Shown in pieces: positions 13,902 through 21,709 of a DNA stretch of 64,000 nt; positions within the stretch are counted from its first letter, which is position 1; each line of letters opens with the position of its first letter. This stretch comes from Fredinandcohnia quinoae. GTDB lineage: Bacteria; Bacillota; Bacilli; Bacillales; Bacillaceae_L. Where the stretch lies: assembly GCF_022427965.1 (NCBI RefSeq), contig NZ_JAKTTI010000010.1, positions 43,273-107,272 on the forward strand, read 5' to 3'. The notes under the pieces are model-generated. The model made no database searches, had not been told where the DNA came from, and saw only the letters and a program-made list of their open reading frames with translations. The position numbers and the translations under genes were made by a program.

Positions 13902-14369
13902 TTATTTAATATAATCCAAATAATAGATATTGTTTAGTTCAGTAACTTTAAAACGCAATTTTTGTTCATTTGTAAGTTTTATATAATTCCCCGTATATTC
14001 ACCAAAGTCAAATCCAATATTATTATTTTCCGGATGACCATATAAATAACATACTACCTTGCCATCATTTACAAATACAATTTGGGTCATACCTTCACTT
14101 ACAGTTTCATCTATCTTATCCCATTTATATCCCACAGTGTTATAGATGATGTCCTTTGAAGTGTATGGAGAGAAACTGTATAGTGTATCCCATTTAAATG
14201 GTGTCCATGTTGCGAAATCATCAATAATCGCACTGCCGCTTACTGGATGAAATGAAGCTTTTAACTTAGTTGCGTTTTCTTCCCAAACTTCATCCTTAAA
14301 TAAGTTGACGAAAATCAGAATAATAATGATTGAAAAAATGGAAGCCGAAACCACAGTTTTCTTTTTCAT
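13902..14369 (-). CDS. Hypothetical membrane-anchored protein
   Basis: The ATG at 14369 (MKKKTVVSAS...) follows an AAAGGTG site by 8 bases; a longer frame begins at an in-frame GTG three codons upstream. It gives 155 residues: one N-terminal hydrophobic segment (about 5-23, IFSIIIILIFVNLF) and an extracytoplasmic part with no lipobox. I recognise no family. The outer part is rich in aromatic residues (WTPFKWDTLYSFSPY), which is consistent with a small secreted beta-rich domain. Confidence 0.7.
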   Translation of the reverse strand: MKKKTVVSASIFSIIIILIFVNLFKDEVWEENATKLKASFHPVSGSAIIDDFATWTPFKWDTLYSFSPYTSKDIIYNTVGYKWDKIDETVSEGMTQIVFVNDGKVVCYLYGHPENNNIGFDFGEYTGNYIKLTNEQKLRFKVTELNNIYYLDYIK

Positions 14370-14559
14370 GAAACACACACCTTTAATTGAATAATGCTTG
14401 GAGAAAAATCCTACTTCTAATATCTATTTCGACATTCTTGCAAAAATACCTTTCTTACATGTAACGATTCGATGGCACCTATTCAAACACAAAAAATCGG
14501 GAAAACTATTAATACAATTAATTCCACAAAAAATGCTTTGACCTTTTAAACTCCCCTTA

Positions 14560-15306
14560 TCAATCCATAAGTGGTGGAAAGCCAGCACGACTCCATAACC
14601 ATAAGGGAGTATGGACATCAATCGGTGCTATGCCGCTCCCAGCAAGAGCTATTTCCCAAGCGGTTGCAACAGTCTGTCGGTCATCTGCCCCACCGTTTAA
14701 TACCTCTTCAGAACATAATCCCAATTTTACAGTAGCTTTTAAAACATGCGTATCTGGTGCAATCGTGATTAGCTCACGAGATTTCCATGAAACATTTGTA
14801 TAAGTTTCCAATACATACAACCAATAATTAAATATCTTTGGTCCAGAGAGATAGGGGAAATCTGATTTTCTATCACCTTGCATAATCTCTTTTAAAAGAG
14901 CGATGTCAGAATGAACACACTTAATCAATCCTTCCACATTTCCTTTATCCGAAGACTCAAATATTCCTTTTGCTACACGGTGCCAAATGACAGGATGTCG
15001 ATTCGGTTGTAATCCGACACGATGTAGAAGCAATGCCTCACGCAGTTCATCTATATTTCTGTTTACAACAAGTGTCGGACTAAAAATCCAATTAGTCACC
15101 GGGTCTTGATATGCTTGTACAACTGACTTCCATAATGTATAAGCATTTCTTTGATAGTTTAATGCCATTGCTAGTGTTATAACATCCATTAGCTCATCTT
15201 CTTTAACCACATCAATCAATACATCCTCTGGCATTATTTCTCCGCCTAAAATTCCATCAGAGTGCATTTTCATTAAGCTGTTTACATTTTTTATGAAAGT
15301 ATTCAT
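14560..15306 (-). CDS. Uncharacterised protein, possible HhH-GPD-like fold
   Basis: This 248-residue soluble protein has no signal peptide. I do not recognise a named family. The C-terminal third contains APDTHVLKATVKLG and later IAPIDVHTPLWLWSRAGF. The first resembles the D-T-H-V-x-R segment carrying the catalytic Asp in helix-hairpin-helix DNA glycosylases, and the second the end of that domain, but no iron-sulfur Cys cluster is present. The glycosylase comparison is a weak pattern match. The start at 15306 has a ribosome site (CCGGAGG on the minus strand). It is isolated, with no evident operon partner. Confidence 0.6.
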   Translation of the reverse strand: MNTFIKNVNSLMKMHSDGILGGEIMPEDVLIDVVKEDELMDVITLAMALNYQRNAYTLWKSVVQAYQDPVTNWIFSPTLVVNRNIDELREALLLHRVGLQPNRHPVIWHRVAKGIFESSDKGNVEGLIKCVHSDIALLKEIMQGDRKSDFPYLSGPKIFNYWLYVLETYTNVSWKSRELITIAPDTHVLKATVKLGLCSEEVLNGGADDRQTVATAWEIALAGSGIAPIDVHTPLWLWSRAGFPPLMD

Positions 15307-15505
15307 TATGTCCTCCGGAAACCATGTTAAATAATCTAATTCTCTTAATTAAGGAGAAACTCCTTCTTGTACTTGAACCTAACTTCAAATACAAAGGCTG
15401 TTATCGCAAAGATGTTGTTTTATGATATAGAATTTTTAAAAAAATCTGTTAAAATTATCATAATAGTCAGTCAGTGCTATTGAAACTTTGAAGGGGGTAT
15501 TTCAT

Positions 15506-15901
15506 ACGAAACGAGTATGTGGGTTGTTTGTTATTCTTATTTTCATAGTTTTAACCGGATGCAGTTTGGAGACAAAGACATTACCACAGTTTTATGAAAA
15601 AGATTTGAGTAAAGTTACTAAAATCGCAATTGTCGATGGAAGCACAGGGTATCAAAAAACAATTGAAGATAATAAGGTAATAAATGATTTTTTGAATGAT
15701 ATAAAAGACATTAAATTTATTCCAGATGAAAATCAAGAGTCAAGAAGTGGATTAGATTATGGGATTTCACTTCATCAAAATGGAGAAGAGACTTTTCATT
15801 TTGCATTAACACGAGTGAATGGCCATTATTATCATACAGAACCAGCCATTTATCCTATCGTTGATGAATTTTATACTACCCTTACTATCGAAGAAGATTG
15901 A
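15506..15901 (+). CDS. Small lipoprotein, probable non-AUG (ACG) start
   Basis: The mature protein is about 115 residues behind a textbook lipoprotein signal KRVCGLFVILIFIVLTGC, with Cys as lipidation site. An AAGGGGGT ribosome site (15491-15498) lies 7 bases before an in-frame ACG at 15506 that would give (M)KRVCGLF. The only upstream in-frame start, TTG at 15488, lies before the ribosome site and has none of its own. So either ACG is used or a former ATG has mutated. The rest (KVTKIAIVDGSTGYQKTIED...) resembles small Bacillus lipoproteins of unknown function. A terminator follows directly. Confidence 0.65.
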   Translation, partial: TKRVCGLFVILIFIVLTGCSLETKTLPQFYEKDLSKVTKIAIVDGSTGYQKTIEDNKVINDFLNDIKDIKFIPDENQESRSGLDYGISLHQNGEETFHFALTRVNGHYYHTEPAIYPIVDEFYTTLTIEED

Positions 15902-15913
15902 ATTTTAATTTTT

Positions 15914-15936
15914 GACCTCGAATATGAGGTCTTTTT
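15914..15936 (+). terminator. Intrinsic terminator
   Basis: A six-base stem GACCTC/GAGGTC is followed by TTTTT, 13 bases after the lipoprotein stop. Confidence 0.75.
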
Positions 15937-16097
15937 CATGCACTTCTCAACTTCTCTACCGTTGTGTGGTTTCTTTTACTCGTTTTTCAAATACTAAGTT
16001 GTTCCACATATTAAGTCATTGAAACAAATAGACGACAATCCATACTTCTAGAGGATTGCCTTCTATATTATTTTGGGCTTAATCACTTCTTATTGAG

Positions 16098-16862
16098 TTA
16101 GTACCCCTTCAACTCTTTATTGATTTCAGCTGTCATAAATTCTGCAAAATTGATTAAATGGGCCTGGTCAAATGCACGATTAATAGACGAACACTTATAT
16201 TTTTCAAGTGCATCGGAAATAAGAGTTTTATATCGACTTGGTAATGACCTTACTCCCCATTCCCCACCCTCTTTTTTTGATGAAACCACCTTTTCCCTTA
16301 AATAATAGAGTACCCTACATAAATTCAATGAATAATAGACTGGATTTTCAACTATAGCTTCGATTGCATCATTTATATCGAATAGGATTGAACGGATGTA
16401 ATAGTGGGGATCAATTGGTTTAAATACGTCCGATATGGGTTTCCCAATCAAACAGATACCTCTGTTGTATATAACTACTAAATGCGCAGCCAAATCAGGA
16501 TCCAAATCATTACCGCAAATATAATTTTCATCATTTATGTATTTGTCTTTATGTGCCATAGAATAATGTAATTCAAAAGGAGTTGGATATTCAAAATCTA
16601 TTACAGTTCGCTCTGTGATAATGCTCATTTCGATAGGATACGATGGGGTCGATTCCTCTAATTGTATTATTTCTTTGATGATTACTTTTTTAATTGATAA
16701 TGGTAGCTTTTCTTTGACGACAACCAACAAATCAATATCACTTGAATCTGTATTAAAACATCCCATTGCTAATGATCCATGCAAATATACTCCGATAAGA
16801 TTGGAATCTATCGTTTTACTAAAAATAGTTACGGCTTTTTGAATGTAATTTTCGATGCTCAT
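16098..16862 (-). CDS. Aminoglycoside nucleotidyltransferase-like protein
   Basis: This 254-residue protein has the nucleotidyltransferase motif GVYLHGSLAMG (GS...G) and SDIDLLVV, with the two metal-binding Asp residues near 44 and 46. The helical C-terminal domain (SLNLCRVLYYLREKVVSSKKEGG) has the shape of the domain seen with ANT(9)/AadA-type adenylyltransferases. Such enzymes adenylylate spectinomycin or streptomycin. Whether this chromosomal copy confers resistance cannot be judged; many Bacillaceae homologues are uncharacterised. It follows the peptidase E gene by 23 bases with its own AAGGAG site, so the two are probably one transcript. Confidence 0.82.
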   Translation of the reverse strand: MSIENYIQKAVTIFSKTIDSNLIGVYLHGSLAMGCFNTDSSDIDLLVVVKEKLPLSIKKVIIKEIIQLEESTPSYPIEMSIITERTVIDFEYPTPFELHYSMAHKDKYINDENYICGNDLDPDLAAHLVVIYNRGICLIGKPISDVFKPIDPHYYIRSILFDINDAIEAIVENPVYYSLNLCRVLYYLREKVVSSKKEGGEWGVRSLPSRYKTLISDALEKYKCSSINRAFDQAHLINFAEFMTAEINKELKGY

Positions 16863-16885
16863 ATGGTTCTCCTTATAAAATATTC

Positions 16886-17584
16886 CTAGCTTCCTAATAA
16901 TACTGTTTCTATTCTTTCCTCTATTGCTTCGCTTCCGCTTTTGCTTACAAAATATGCATTTGTATTTGGTCTTGAACTAACAGCCTTTACAAAAGTTTGA
17001 TCGATGAAATGTAGAGCAACTCCATCATCAGCTGCATACCCTCCTTGAACTGCACCCGAGGACACCAATTCAAGATATGCAGGTCTCCTATCCTCTTCAC
17101 CATCATAATGCGGACAATTACTTCCTTTCAAAAATCCTAAACATTCGATTGGCTCAAGCTTATCTCCGTATGAATCAGTTACACCATCTTCAAACCAACA
17201 GATTGACCCAGCACTTATTCCCGACAAAATTATGCCAATCTCCCAAGCTTTCCGTAAAATGTGATCTACACCCCATTCTTTCCATAGCGCTAGTAGATTT
17301 TTGGTATTACCACCACCGACATAAATGATATCCTTGTCTAATAAAAATGATTCTAAGTCTCTCGTAGGAGGGCTAAAAAGAGAAAGATGAGAAGGCTCAC
17401 AATTATGTCTCTCAAAGAAATGATAGAATCTCGTAATATAGTTTTCCGCATCGCCACTAGCTGTCGGCAAAAAACATATTTTGGGTGTAGCCTTATTTGA
17501 TTGATTTAAAATATATGTATCCAGCAACGGATTATCCGGCTCCATCGAAAAGCCGCCTCCTCCAAGCGCGATGATTTGTTTCAT
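16886..17584 (-). CDS. Peptidase E-like serine peptidase (S51 family)
   Basis: This 232-residue cytoplasmic protein has the S51 nucleophile elbow ILSGISAGSICWF, with Ser in GISAG near residue 124. The N-terminal IALGGGGFS and the IIYVGGGNTKNLL segment are family-typical. Peptidase E cleaves N-terminal Asp dipeptides; Bacillus homologues (YgaJ-like) are less studied. The ATG at 17584 follows AAGGAGT. It is upstream of the nucleotidyltransferase gene in a two-gene unit. Confidence 0.88.
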   Translation of the reverse strand: MKQIIALGGGGFSMEPDNPLLDTYILNQSNKATPKICFLPTASGDAENYITRFYHFFERHNCEPSHLSLFSPPTRDLESFLLDKDIIYVGGGNTKNLLALWKEWGVDHILRKAWEIGIILSGISAGSICWFEDGVTDSYGDKLEPIECLGFLKGSNCPHYDGEEDRRPAYLELVSSGAVQGGYAADDGVALHFIDQTFVKAVSSRPNTNAYFVSKSGSEAIEERIETVLLGS

Positions 17585-17642
17585 AGATTCTATAACTCCT
17601 TACTAATTATTTTATATTAACAATACTCTGATAATTATTATA

Positions 17643-17670
17643 AAAAAAAAGAGTGCGAATACTCTTTTTT
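17643..17670 (-). terminator. Terminator of the rhodanese gene
   Basis: On the minus strand AAAAGAGTA and ACTCTTTTTTTTT flank a short TTCGC loop. It lies at the rhodanese stop codon. Confidence 0.7.
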
Positions 17671-17968
17671 ACTCAACTTTCCCATCCCATTCCAGCATTC
17701 CGCCGACCATGTTGCGAACTTTATAGCCTTGGTCTTGTAGGTATGCACAGACATTTCCACTACGACCGCCGGATCGACAGATGAAAATGTATTCTTTATC
17801 TTTGTCAAAGTAATCAAGATTATTTGGGATTTCGCCCATTTTAATATGTTTTGTACCTGGAACCATACCAGTTGCCACTTCATCATCTTCGCGAACGTCA
17901 ACAAGTGCTAATTTTTCACCGTTTTCGAGCTTTTGTTTGAGCTCCTCAGTGGTTATTTCGGGAATCAT
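17669..17968 (-). CDS. Single-domain rhodanese (sulfurtransferase)
   Basis: This protein of about 99 residues consists of one rhodanese domain. The active-site loop is CRSGGRSG, with the catalytic Cys near residue 60. LALVDVREDDEV and GMLEWDG are family-typical. Several ATGs occur at the start; the one at 17968 is best spaced from AAAGG. Such proteins carry persulfide sulfur in the cytoplasm. It resembles Bacillus YtwF-type proteins and stands alone. Confidence 0.92.
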   Translation of the reverse strand: MIPEITTEELKQKLENGEKLALVDVREDDEVATGMVPGTKHIKMGEIPNNLDYFDKDKEYIFICRSGGRSGNVCAYLQDQGYKVRNMVGGMLEWDGKVE

Positions 17969-18028
17969 CATTATCATCCTTTCTTTCTTATCCCAAACAT
18001 TATAACAAAGGTTAAACCATCAGTTCAA

Positions 18029-18319
18029 TTAGTTCACCCAGTACTGACTACAATCTTTGCTACGATTCATGAATCCATACACAATTAAATATCTTCGTAA
18101 TGATGCGTGGTCTTCATGGATTTCTTTTAAAATGTCCTTCACTTCTTCTTCTGAATACAGATGATTCTTTTTAAAACTAGTCGCAACGATATGTTCCAAT
18201 AAAATTAATTTCCGCTTTTCTTTACTTGGAATTTGCTGGAGCCTTTTTCCACCTTTGAAAAAGTTTGTGATAACCTCATTCTTCTCTATTTCGCTAATAG
18301 TAGATATTTTTTGATTCAT
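18029..18319 (-). CDS. DUF2087 domain protein, putative regulator
   Basis: This 96-residue basic protein matches the DUF2087 pattern: ITNFFKGGKRLQQIPSKEKRKL..LEHI...F...YSEEEV..IL...H.D.ASLRRYLI..GFMNR....YWV. In larger proteins this domain often follows a DNA-binding domain. The gene has an AAGAGGTGA site and lies immediately behind a perfect palindrome at 18334-18355, which suggests autoregulation or control by a palindrome-binding repressor. DNA binding by this protein itself is an inference. Confidence 0.82.
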   Translation of the reverse strand: MNQKISTISEIEKNEVITNFFKGGKRLQQIPSKEKRKLILLEHIVATSFKKNHLYSEEEVKDILKEIHEDHASLRRYLIVYGFMNRSKDCSQYWVN

Positions 18320-18333
18320 TTTACTTCACCTCT

Positions 18334-18355
18334 TAATTAGATATCTATCTAATTA
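18334..18355. promoter_or_regulatory. Palindromic operator-like site before the DUF2087 gene
   Basis: TAATTAGATA-TC-TATCTAATTA is a perfect inverted repeat with 10-base arms. The half-site TAATTAGATAT occurs again in direct orientation (18351-18361). It lies just upstream of the ribosome site of the minus-strand gene and about 100 bases before the divergent M42 gene. Confidence 0.55.
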
Positions 18356-18454
18356 GATATTAGTGAAATTACTTAATATTGTCAAACCTTATTCTAGAAT
18401 TTTCAAAATGAAAAGAGTATGATAGTACTAGCCAAAATGAAAGGGGAAACTACA

Positions 18455-19504
18455 TTGACATATCCGAATACTGATGAAACGATTCAACTAATTAAAGAAC
18501 TAGTATCTATTCCTAGTCCATCTGGGAATACAAATGAAGTCATAACTTTTGTGGAAAAAATACTAACTAAAGCAAAAGTGGATACATATCGTAATCGTAA
18601 GGGTGGACTTATCGCAACCATCCCTGGAAAAGACAATCAAAAGCACCGCATGCTAACTGCTCATGTTGATACATTGGGTGCGATTGTAAAAGAAGTGAAA
18701 TCAAATGGAAGATTGAAACTCGACCTAATTGGTGGGTTCAAATACAATTCAATTGAGGGTGAATATTGCCAAATTGAAACTACAGCTGGAAAAATGTACA
18801 CTGGCACCATTTTAATGCATCAACAATCTGTCCATGTGTACAAAGATGCTGGAAAAGCTGAACGTAACCAAGATAATATGGAAGTACGGATTGATGAAAA
18901 GGTGAAAAATGCAGATGAGATACGTGCTCTAGGCATTGAAGTAGGAGATTTTGTCTCATTTGATCCACGAGTTCAAGTTACAGCTAACGGCTTTATCAAA
19001 TCACGTCACCTTGATGACAAGGCAAGTGTTGGAATCCTCCTTCAATTAATCAAAAAAATTAAGGAAGAGAATATCGAGCTTCCATATACAACCCACTTCC
19101 TTATTTCTAATAATGAAGAAATCGGATATGGTGGTAATTCAAATATCACCCCTGAAACTGTAGAATACCTAGCTGTTGACATGGGTGCAATGGGTGATGG
19201 TCAATCTACTGACGAGTACACGGTATCGATTTGTGTGAAGGATGCGAGTGGCCCTTACCATTATGCCTTCCGTAAAAAACTAACTCAATTAGCTGAAAAG
19301 CATGAAATTGGCTATAAGCTTGATATTTATCCATATTACGGATCAGATGCTTCTGCTGCCATCCGTTCTGGTCATGATATCGTTCACGGATTAATTGGAC
19401 CTGGCATTGATTCTTCCCATGCCTTTGAACGTACACATAAGGATTCAATCGATAATACAACGAAGCTTATTTATCATTATTTGCAGTCTGAGATGGTTGA
19501 ATAA
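18455..19504 (+). CDS. M42-family metallo-aminopeptidase
   Basis: This 349-residue protein starts from a TTG at 18455, chosen because AAGGGG lies 8 bases before it; upstream in-frame ATGs have no ribosome site. Dinuclear metal-site motifs of M42 peptidases are present: LTAHVDTLG (His), SRHLDDKASV (bridging Asp), SNNEEIGYGGNS (catalytic Glu pair), AVDMGA (Asp) and SSHAFERTH (His). Relatives such as YsdC/FrvX form tetrahedral dodecamers that trim peptides in the cytoplasm. The gene is single, with its own terminator. Confidence 0.93.
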   Translation: MTYPNTDETIQLIKELVSIPSPSGNTNEVITFVEKILTKAKVDTYRNRKGGLIATIPGKDNQKHRMLTAHVDTLGAIVKEVKSNGRLKLDLIGGFKYNSIEGEYCQIETTAGKMYTGTILMHQQSVHVYKDAGKAERNQDNMEVRIDEKVKNADEIRALGIEVGDFVSFDPRVQVTANGFIKSRHLDDKASVGILLQLIKKIKEENIELPYTTHFLISNNEEIGYGGNSNITPETVEYLAVDMGAMGDGQSTDEYTVSICVKDASGPYHYAFRKKLTQLAEKHEIGYKLDIYPYYGSDASAAIRSGHDIVHGLIGPGIDSSHAFERTHKDSIDNTTKLIYHYLQSEMVE

Positions 19505-19510
19505 TTTATC

Positions 19511-19550
19511 AAAGCTTGAGGACTTCAATGTAGTCCTCAGGCTTTTTTAT
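19511..19550 (+). terminator. Intrinsic terminator of the M42 gene
   Basis: A 13-base imperfect stem AAAGCTTGAGGAC / GTCCTCAGGCTTT runs into TTTTTT. The remainder of the gap to 19816 is AT-rich and shows no other feature I can support. Confidence 0.85.
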
Positions 19551-19816
19551 TTGTTTAAATATGAAATCACTGTTTGTAACTGTAGGATGTAATAACCAGA
19601 AAAAGTTATATTAAACTAATTTTAACATTATTTTTTGCTAATATTTACATATAACTTTATTTTCAGAAAACTGTTGTTTTAACCTGGTACATATGTTATA
19701 TTTTCAATACCAACAAATTAAACCATTTTATAAAGCTTTGATTTAAGTTGTCGGAATTATAAAATTATTATCTTTATATAATAAATGATATGTATTGGAT
19801 TAACGGAGGTTTTATT

Positions 19817-21157
19817 ATGTCATCTAGAGGATCATTTCCATTCATTGTTACTGTTGGCTTTATGTTGTTTGCATTATTCTTTGGTGCTGGAAACTTAATT
19901 TTTCCGGTTATGCTCGGACAAATGTCTGGTGAAAATGTTTGGGCAGCTAATGCTGGTTTTATCGTAACAGGTGTAGGCTTGCCACTACTGGGTATATTAG
20001 CATTAGGTTTTTCAGGAAAAAGTGATCTACAATCATTAGCAAGTCGCGTGCATCCTTTTTTCGGCCTTATCTTTACAGTGGCCCTTTACTTATCAATTGG
20101 CCCGCTATTCGCAATCCCGAGAACAGGAACTGTTTCTTATGAAATTGGAATCAAACCATTTATTGGTGAAACAAATAGTTTTCTACCCTTATTACTTTTC
20201 ACGCTTATCTTTTTCGGAGTTACCTTATATTTTTCATTGAAATCTTCAAAACTAGTAGATATCATTGGAAAAATTTTAACGCCATTATTATTATTATTTA
20301 TTGGGATTTTAATTATAACTGTGTTCATTCATCCAATCGGTGACATTCAGGCACCTTCAGAAGGTTATCAGAATCATTCATTTTTTAAAGGGTTCCAAGA
20401 GGGGTATTTAACGATGGATGCACTAGCTGCATTTGTCTTCGGTATTATTATCATCAATACAATTAAGGAAAAAGGTGCTTCTACTAGAAAGCAAATTTTG
20501 GGATTTAGTATGAAAGTTGCATTAATTGCTGCCGCTCTTCTCGCAATTATTTACACTTCGCTTGCATATTTAGGTGCAACAAGTGTTGAAGGGCTTGGAC
20601 AACTTGAAAATGGAGGAGCCATTCTAGCAGGAACATCTAGTTATTATTTTGGAGCCTTTGGAAAGGTACTGCTAGCATTTATTGTAATGGCCGCATGTTT
20701 AACAACTAGTATCGGGTTAATTACAGCATGTTCATCATACTTTAATAAAATTGTTCCAAGTGTTTCTTATAAAAAATGGGCTATCGTATTTACTGTATTC
20801 AGTGCTATAATTGCAAACTTTGGTTTATCAACATTAATTGAAATATCAGTTCCTGTACTAGTTACACTCTATCCAGTAGCGATTTGTTTAATGTTCTTAA
20901 CATTTTTACACCCTCTTTTTAAAGGGAGAAGCGAAATTTATCAAGGAAGTATCCTATTTACTTTTATAATTAGCTTATTTGATGGATTACAAGCTGCAGG
21001 CATTCAAATTAATGTAATCAATGATCTTTTTTCCACAATTCTACCTTGGTATTCGGTTGGATTAGGATGGATTGTACCCGCTATTGTTGGCGGATTGGTA
21101 GGTTTCTTACTAATGATGATTAAAAAATGGGGTTTTAGTTTTTCAACAGTTGAGTAA
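19817..21157 (+). CDS. brnQ: Branched-chain amino acid:cation symporter BrnQ
   Basis: This 446-residue membrane protein of the LIVCS family has about 12 hydrophobic segments. The N-terminal FMLFALFFGAGNLIFPVMLG is diagnostic for BrnQ carriers, which import leucine, isoleucine and valine with Na+ or H+. The ATG at 19817 has GGAGG upstream; an earlier in-frame ATG has none. It is convergent with leuS, so the leucine link is one of neighbourhood, not of shared transcription. A strong terminator follows. Confidence 0.95.
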   Translation: MSSRGSFPFIVTVGFMLFALFFGAGNLIFPVMLGQMSGENVWAANAGFIVTGVGLPLLGILALGFSGKSDLQSLASRVHPFFGLIFTVALYLSIGPLFAIPRTGTVSYEIGIKPFIGETNSFLPLLLFTLIFFGVTLYFSLKSSKLVDIIGKILTPLLLLFIGILIITVFIHPIGDIQAPSEGYQNHSFFKGFQEGYLTMDALAAFVFGIIIINTIKEKGASTRKQILGFSMKVALIAAALLAIIYTSLAYLGATSVEGLGQLENGGAILAGTSSYYFGAFGKVLLAFIVMAACLTTSIGLITACSSYFNKIVPSVSYKKWAIVFTVFSAIIANFGLSTLIEISVPVLVTLYPVAICLMFLTFLHPLFKGRSEIYQGSILFTFIISLFDGLQAAGIQINVINDLFSTILPWYSVGLGWIVPAIVGGLVGFLLMMIKKWGFSFSTVE

Positions 21158-21173
21158 AATTAATAGTAATAGG

Positions 21174-21210
21174 GCGTTTCTTCAAATAAATTTGAAGAAA
21201 CGCTTTTTTT
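21174..21210 (+). terminator. Intrinsic terminator of brnQ
   Basis: A perfect 13-base stem GCGTTTCTTCAAA / TTTGAAGAAACGC with a short loop is followed by TTTTTTT. Confidence 0.92.
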
Positions 21211-21269
21211 AGTTGAAAAATATTGGCTTTCCGTTTGTTTTGAGAGTCGTAATAGATATGATTTTGCGA

Positions 21270-21606
21270 ATATGCACGATGTTTTCGATATTTGCGCGTT
21301 CAATAAGATATATGCGCGCTCATTGGCATATTTGCACGTTCCACAAGATATTTGCACGCCCCTAAAGATATATGCGCGCTCCCCCAGATATTTGCACGAT
21401 ACGCAAAATATTTGCGCGTTCATTGGCATATTTACTCGCCCCTCGAGATATATGTGCGCCCCTCAAGATATATGCGCGCTCCCCAGATATTTGCACGATA
21501 CACAAAATATTTGCTCGCTACACAAAATATTTGCACGTTCCTCAGAATATATACGTTCTCCCCCAGTTAACTTCACGCCACTCAAAATAGATGAGCGTTG
21601 CGCTCG
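21270..21606. repeat. Tandem array A: imperfect 20-bp repeats
   Basis: About 15 units follow each other with a fixed 20-base period (starts 21288, 21308, 21328 ... 21468, then 21487, 21507, 21527, 21547, 21587; one unit is 19 bases). The core is ATATNTGCRCG followed by a variable 9-base tail such as TTCAATAAG or CTCCCCCAG. No unique spacers intervene. Because 20 is not a multiple of three, each frame reads all phases of the unit and happens to lack stops, which explains three overlapping open frames here with Ile-Cys-Ala/Arg-Ser repeats. I regard these as non-coding. The array fills the gap between brnQ and leuS, which are convergent. Confidence 0.9.
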
Positions 21607-21667
21607 AAATTCACTTGCTACGTATACAATATTCACGATACCACGTTCCGAAAGTCTTCATAAAAAA

Positions 21668-21692
21668 TACCCCTCACATCTCATATGAGGGG
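21668..21692 (-). terminator. Intrinsic terminator of leuS
   Basis: On the minus strand GCCCCTCA ... TGAGGGG is followed by TATTTTTTA, just past the leuS stop. Confidence 0.8.
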
Positions 21693-21709
21693 CATAAAAC
21701 ACACAATCC

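Noticed and set aside
14424..14621. 65-codon minus-strand frame after the 248-residue protein
   Set aside because: It starts inside that gene in another frame and has no ribosome site or family likeness.
16032..16058. Terminator downstream of the nucleotidyltransferase gene
   Set aside because: GACAATCC/GGATTGCC arms exist, but no T-tract follows on the minus strand, and they lie some distance from the stop.
21270..21606. CRISPR-like array
   Set aside because: Units are contiguous with no unique spacers, unit sequence is imperfect, and no cas genes are present.
21272..21688. Three overlapping open frames (72-138 codons) with repeated Ile-Cys-Ala and Arg-Ser patterns
   Set aside because: They follow from the 20-bp period of array A, which rotates the frame every unit; none has a good ribosome site, and the composition is unlike a protein of this organism.
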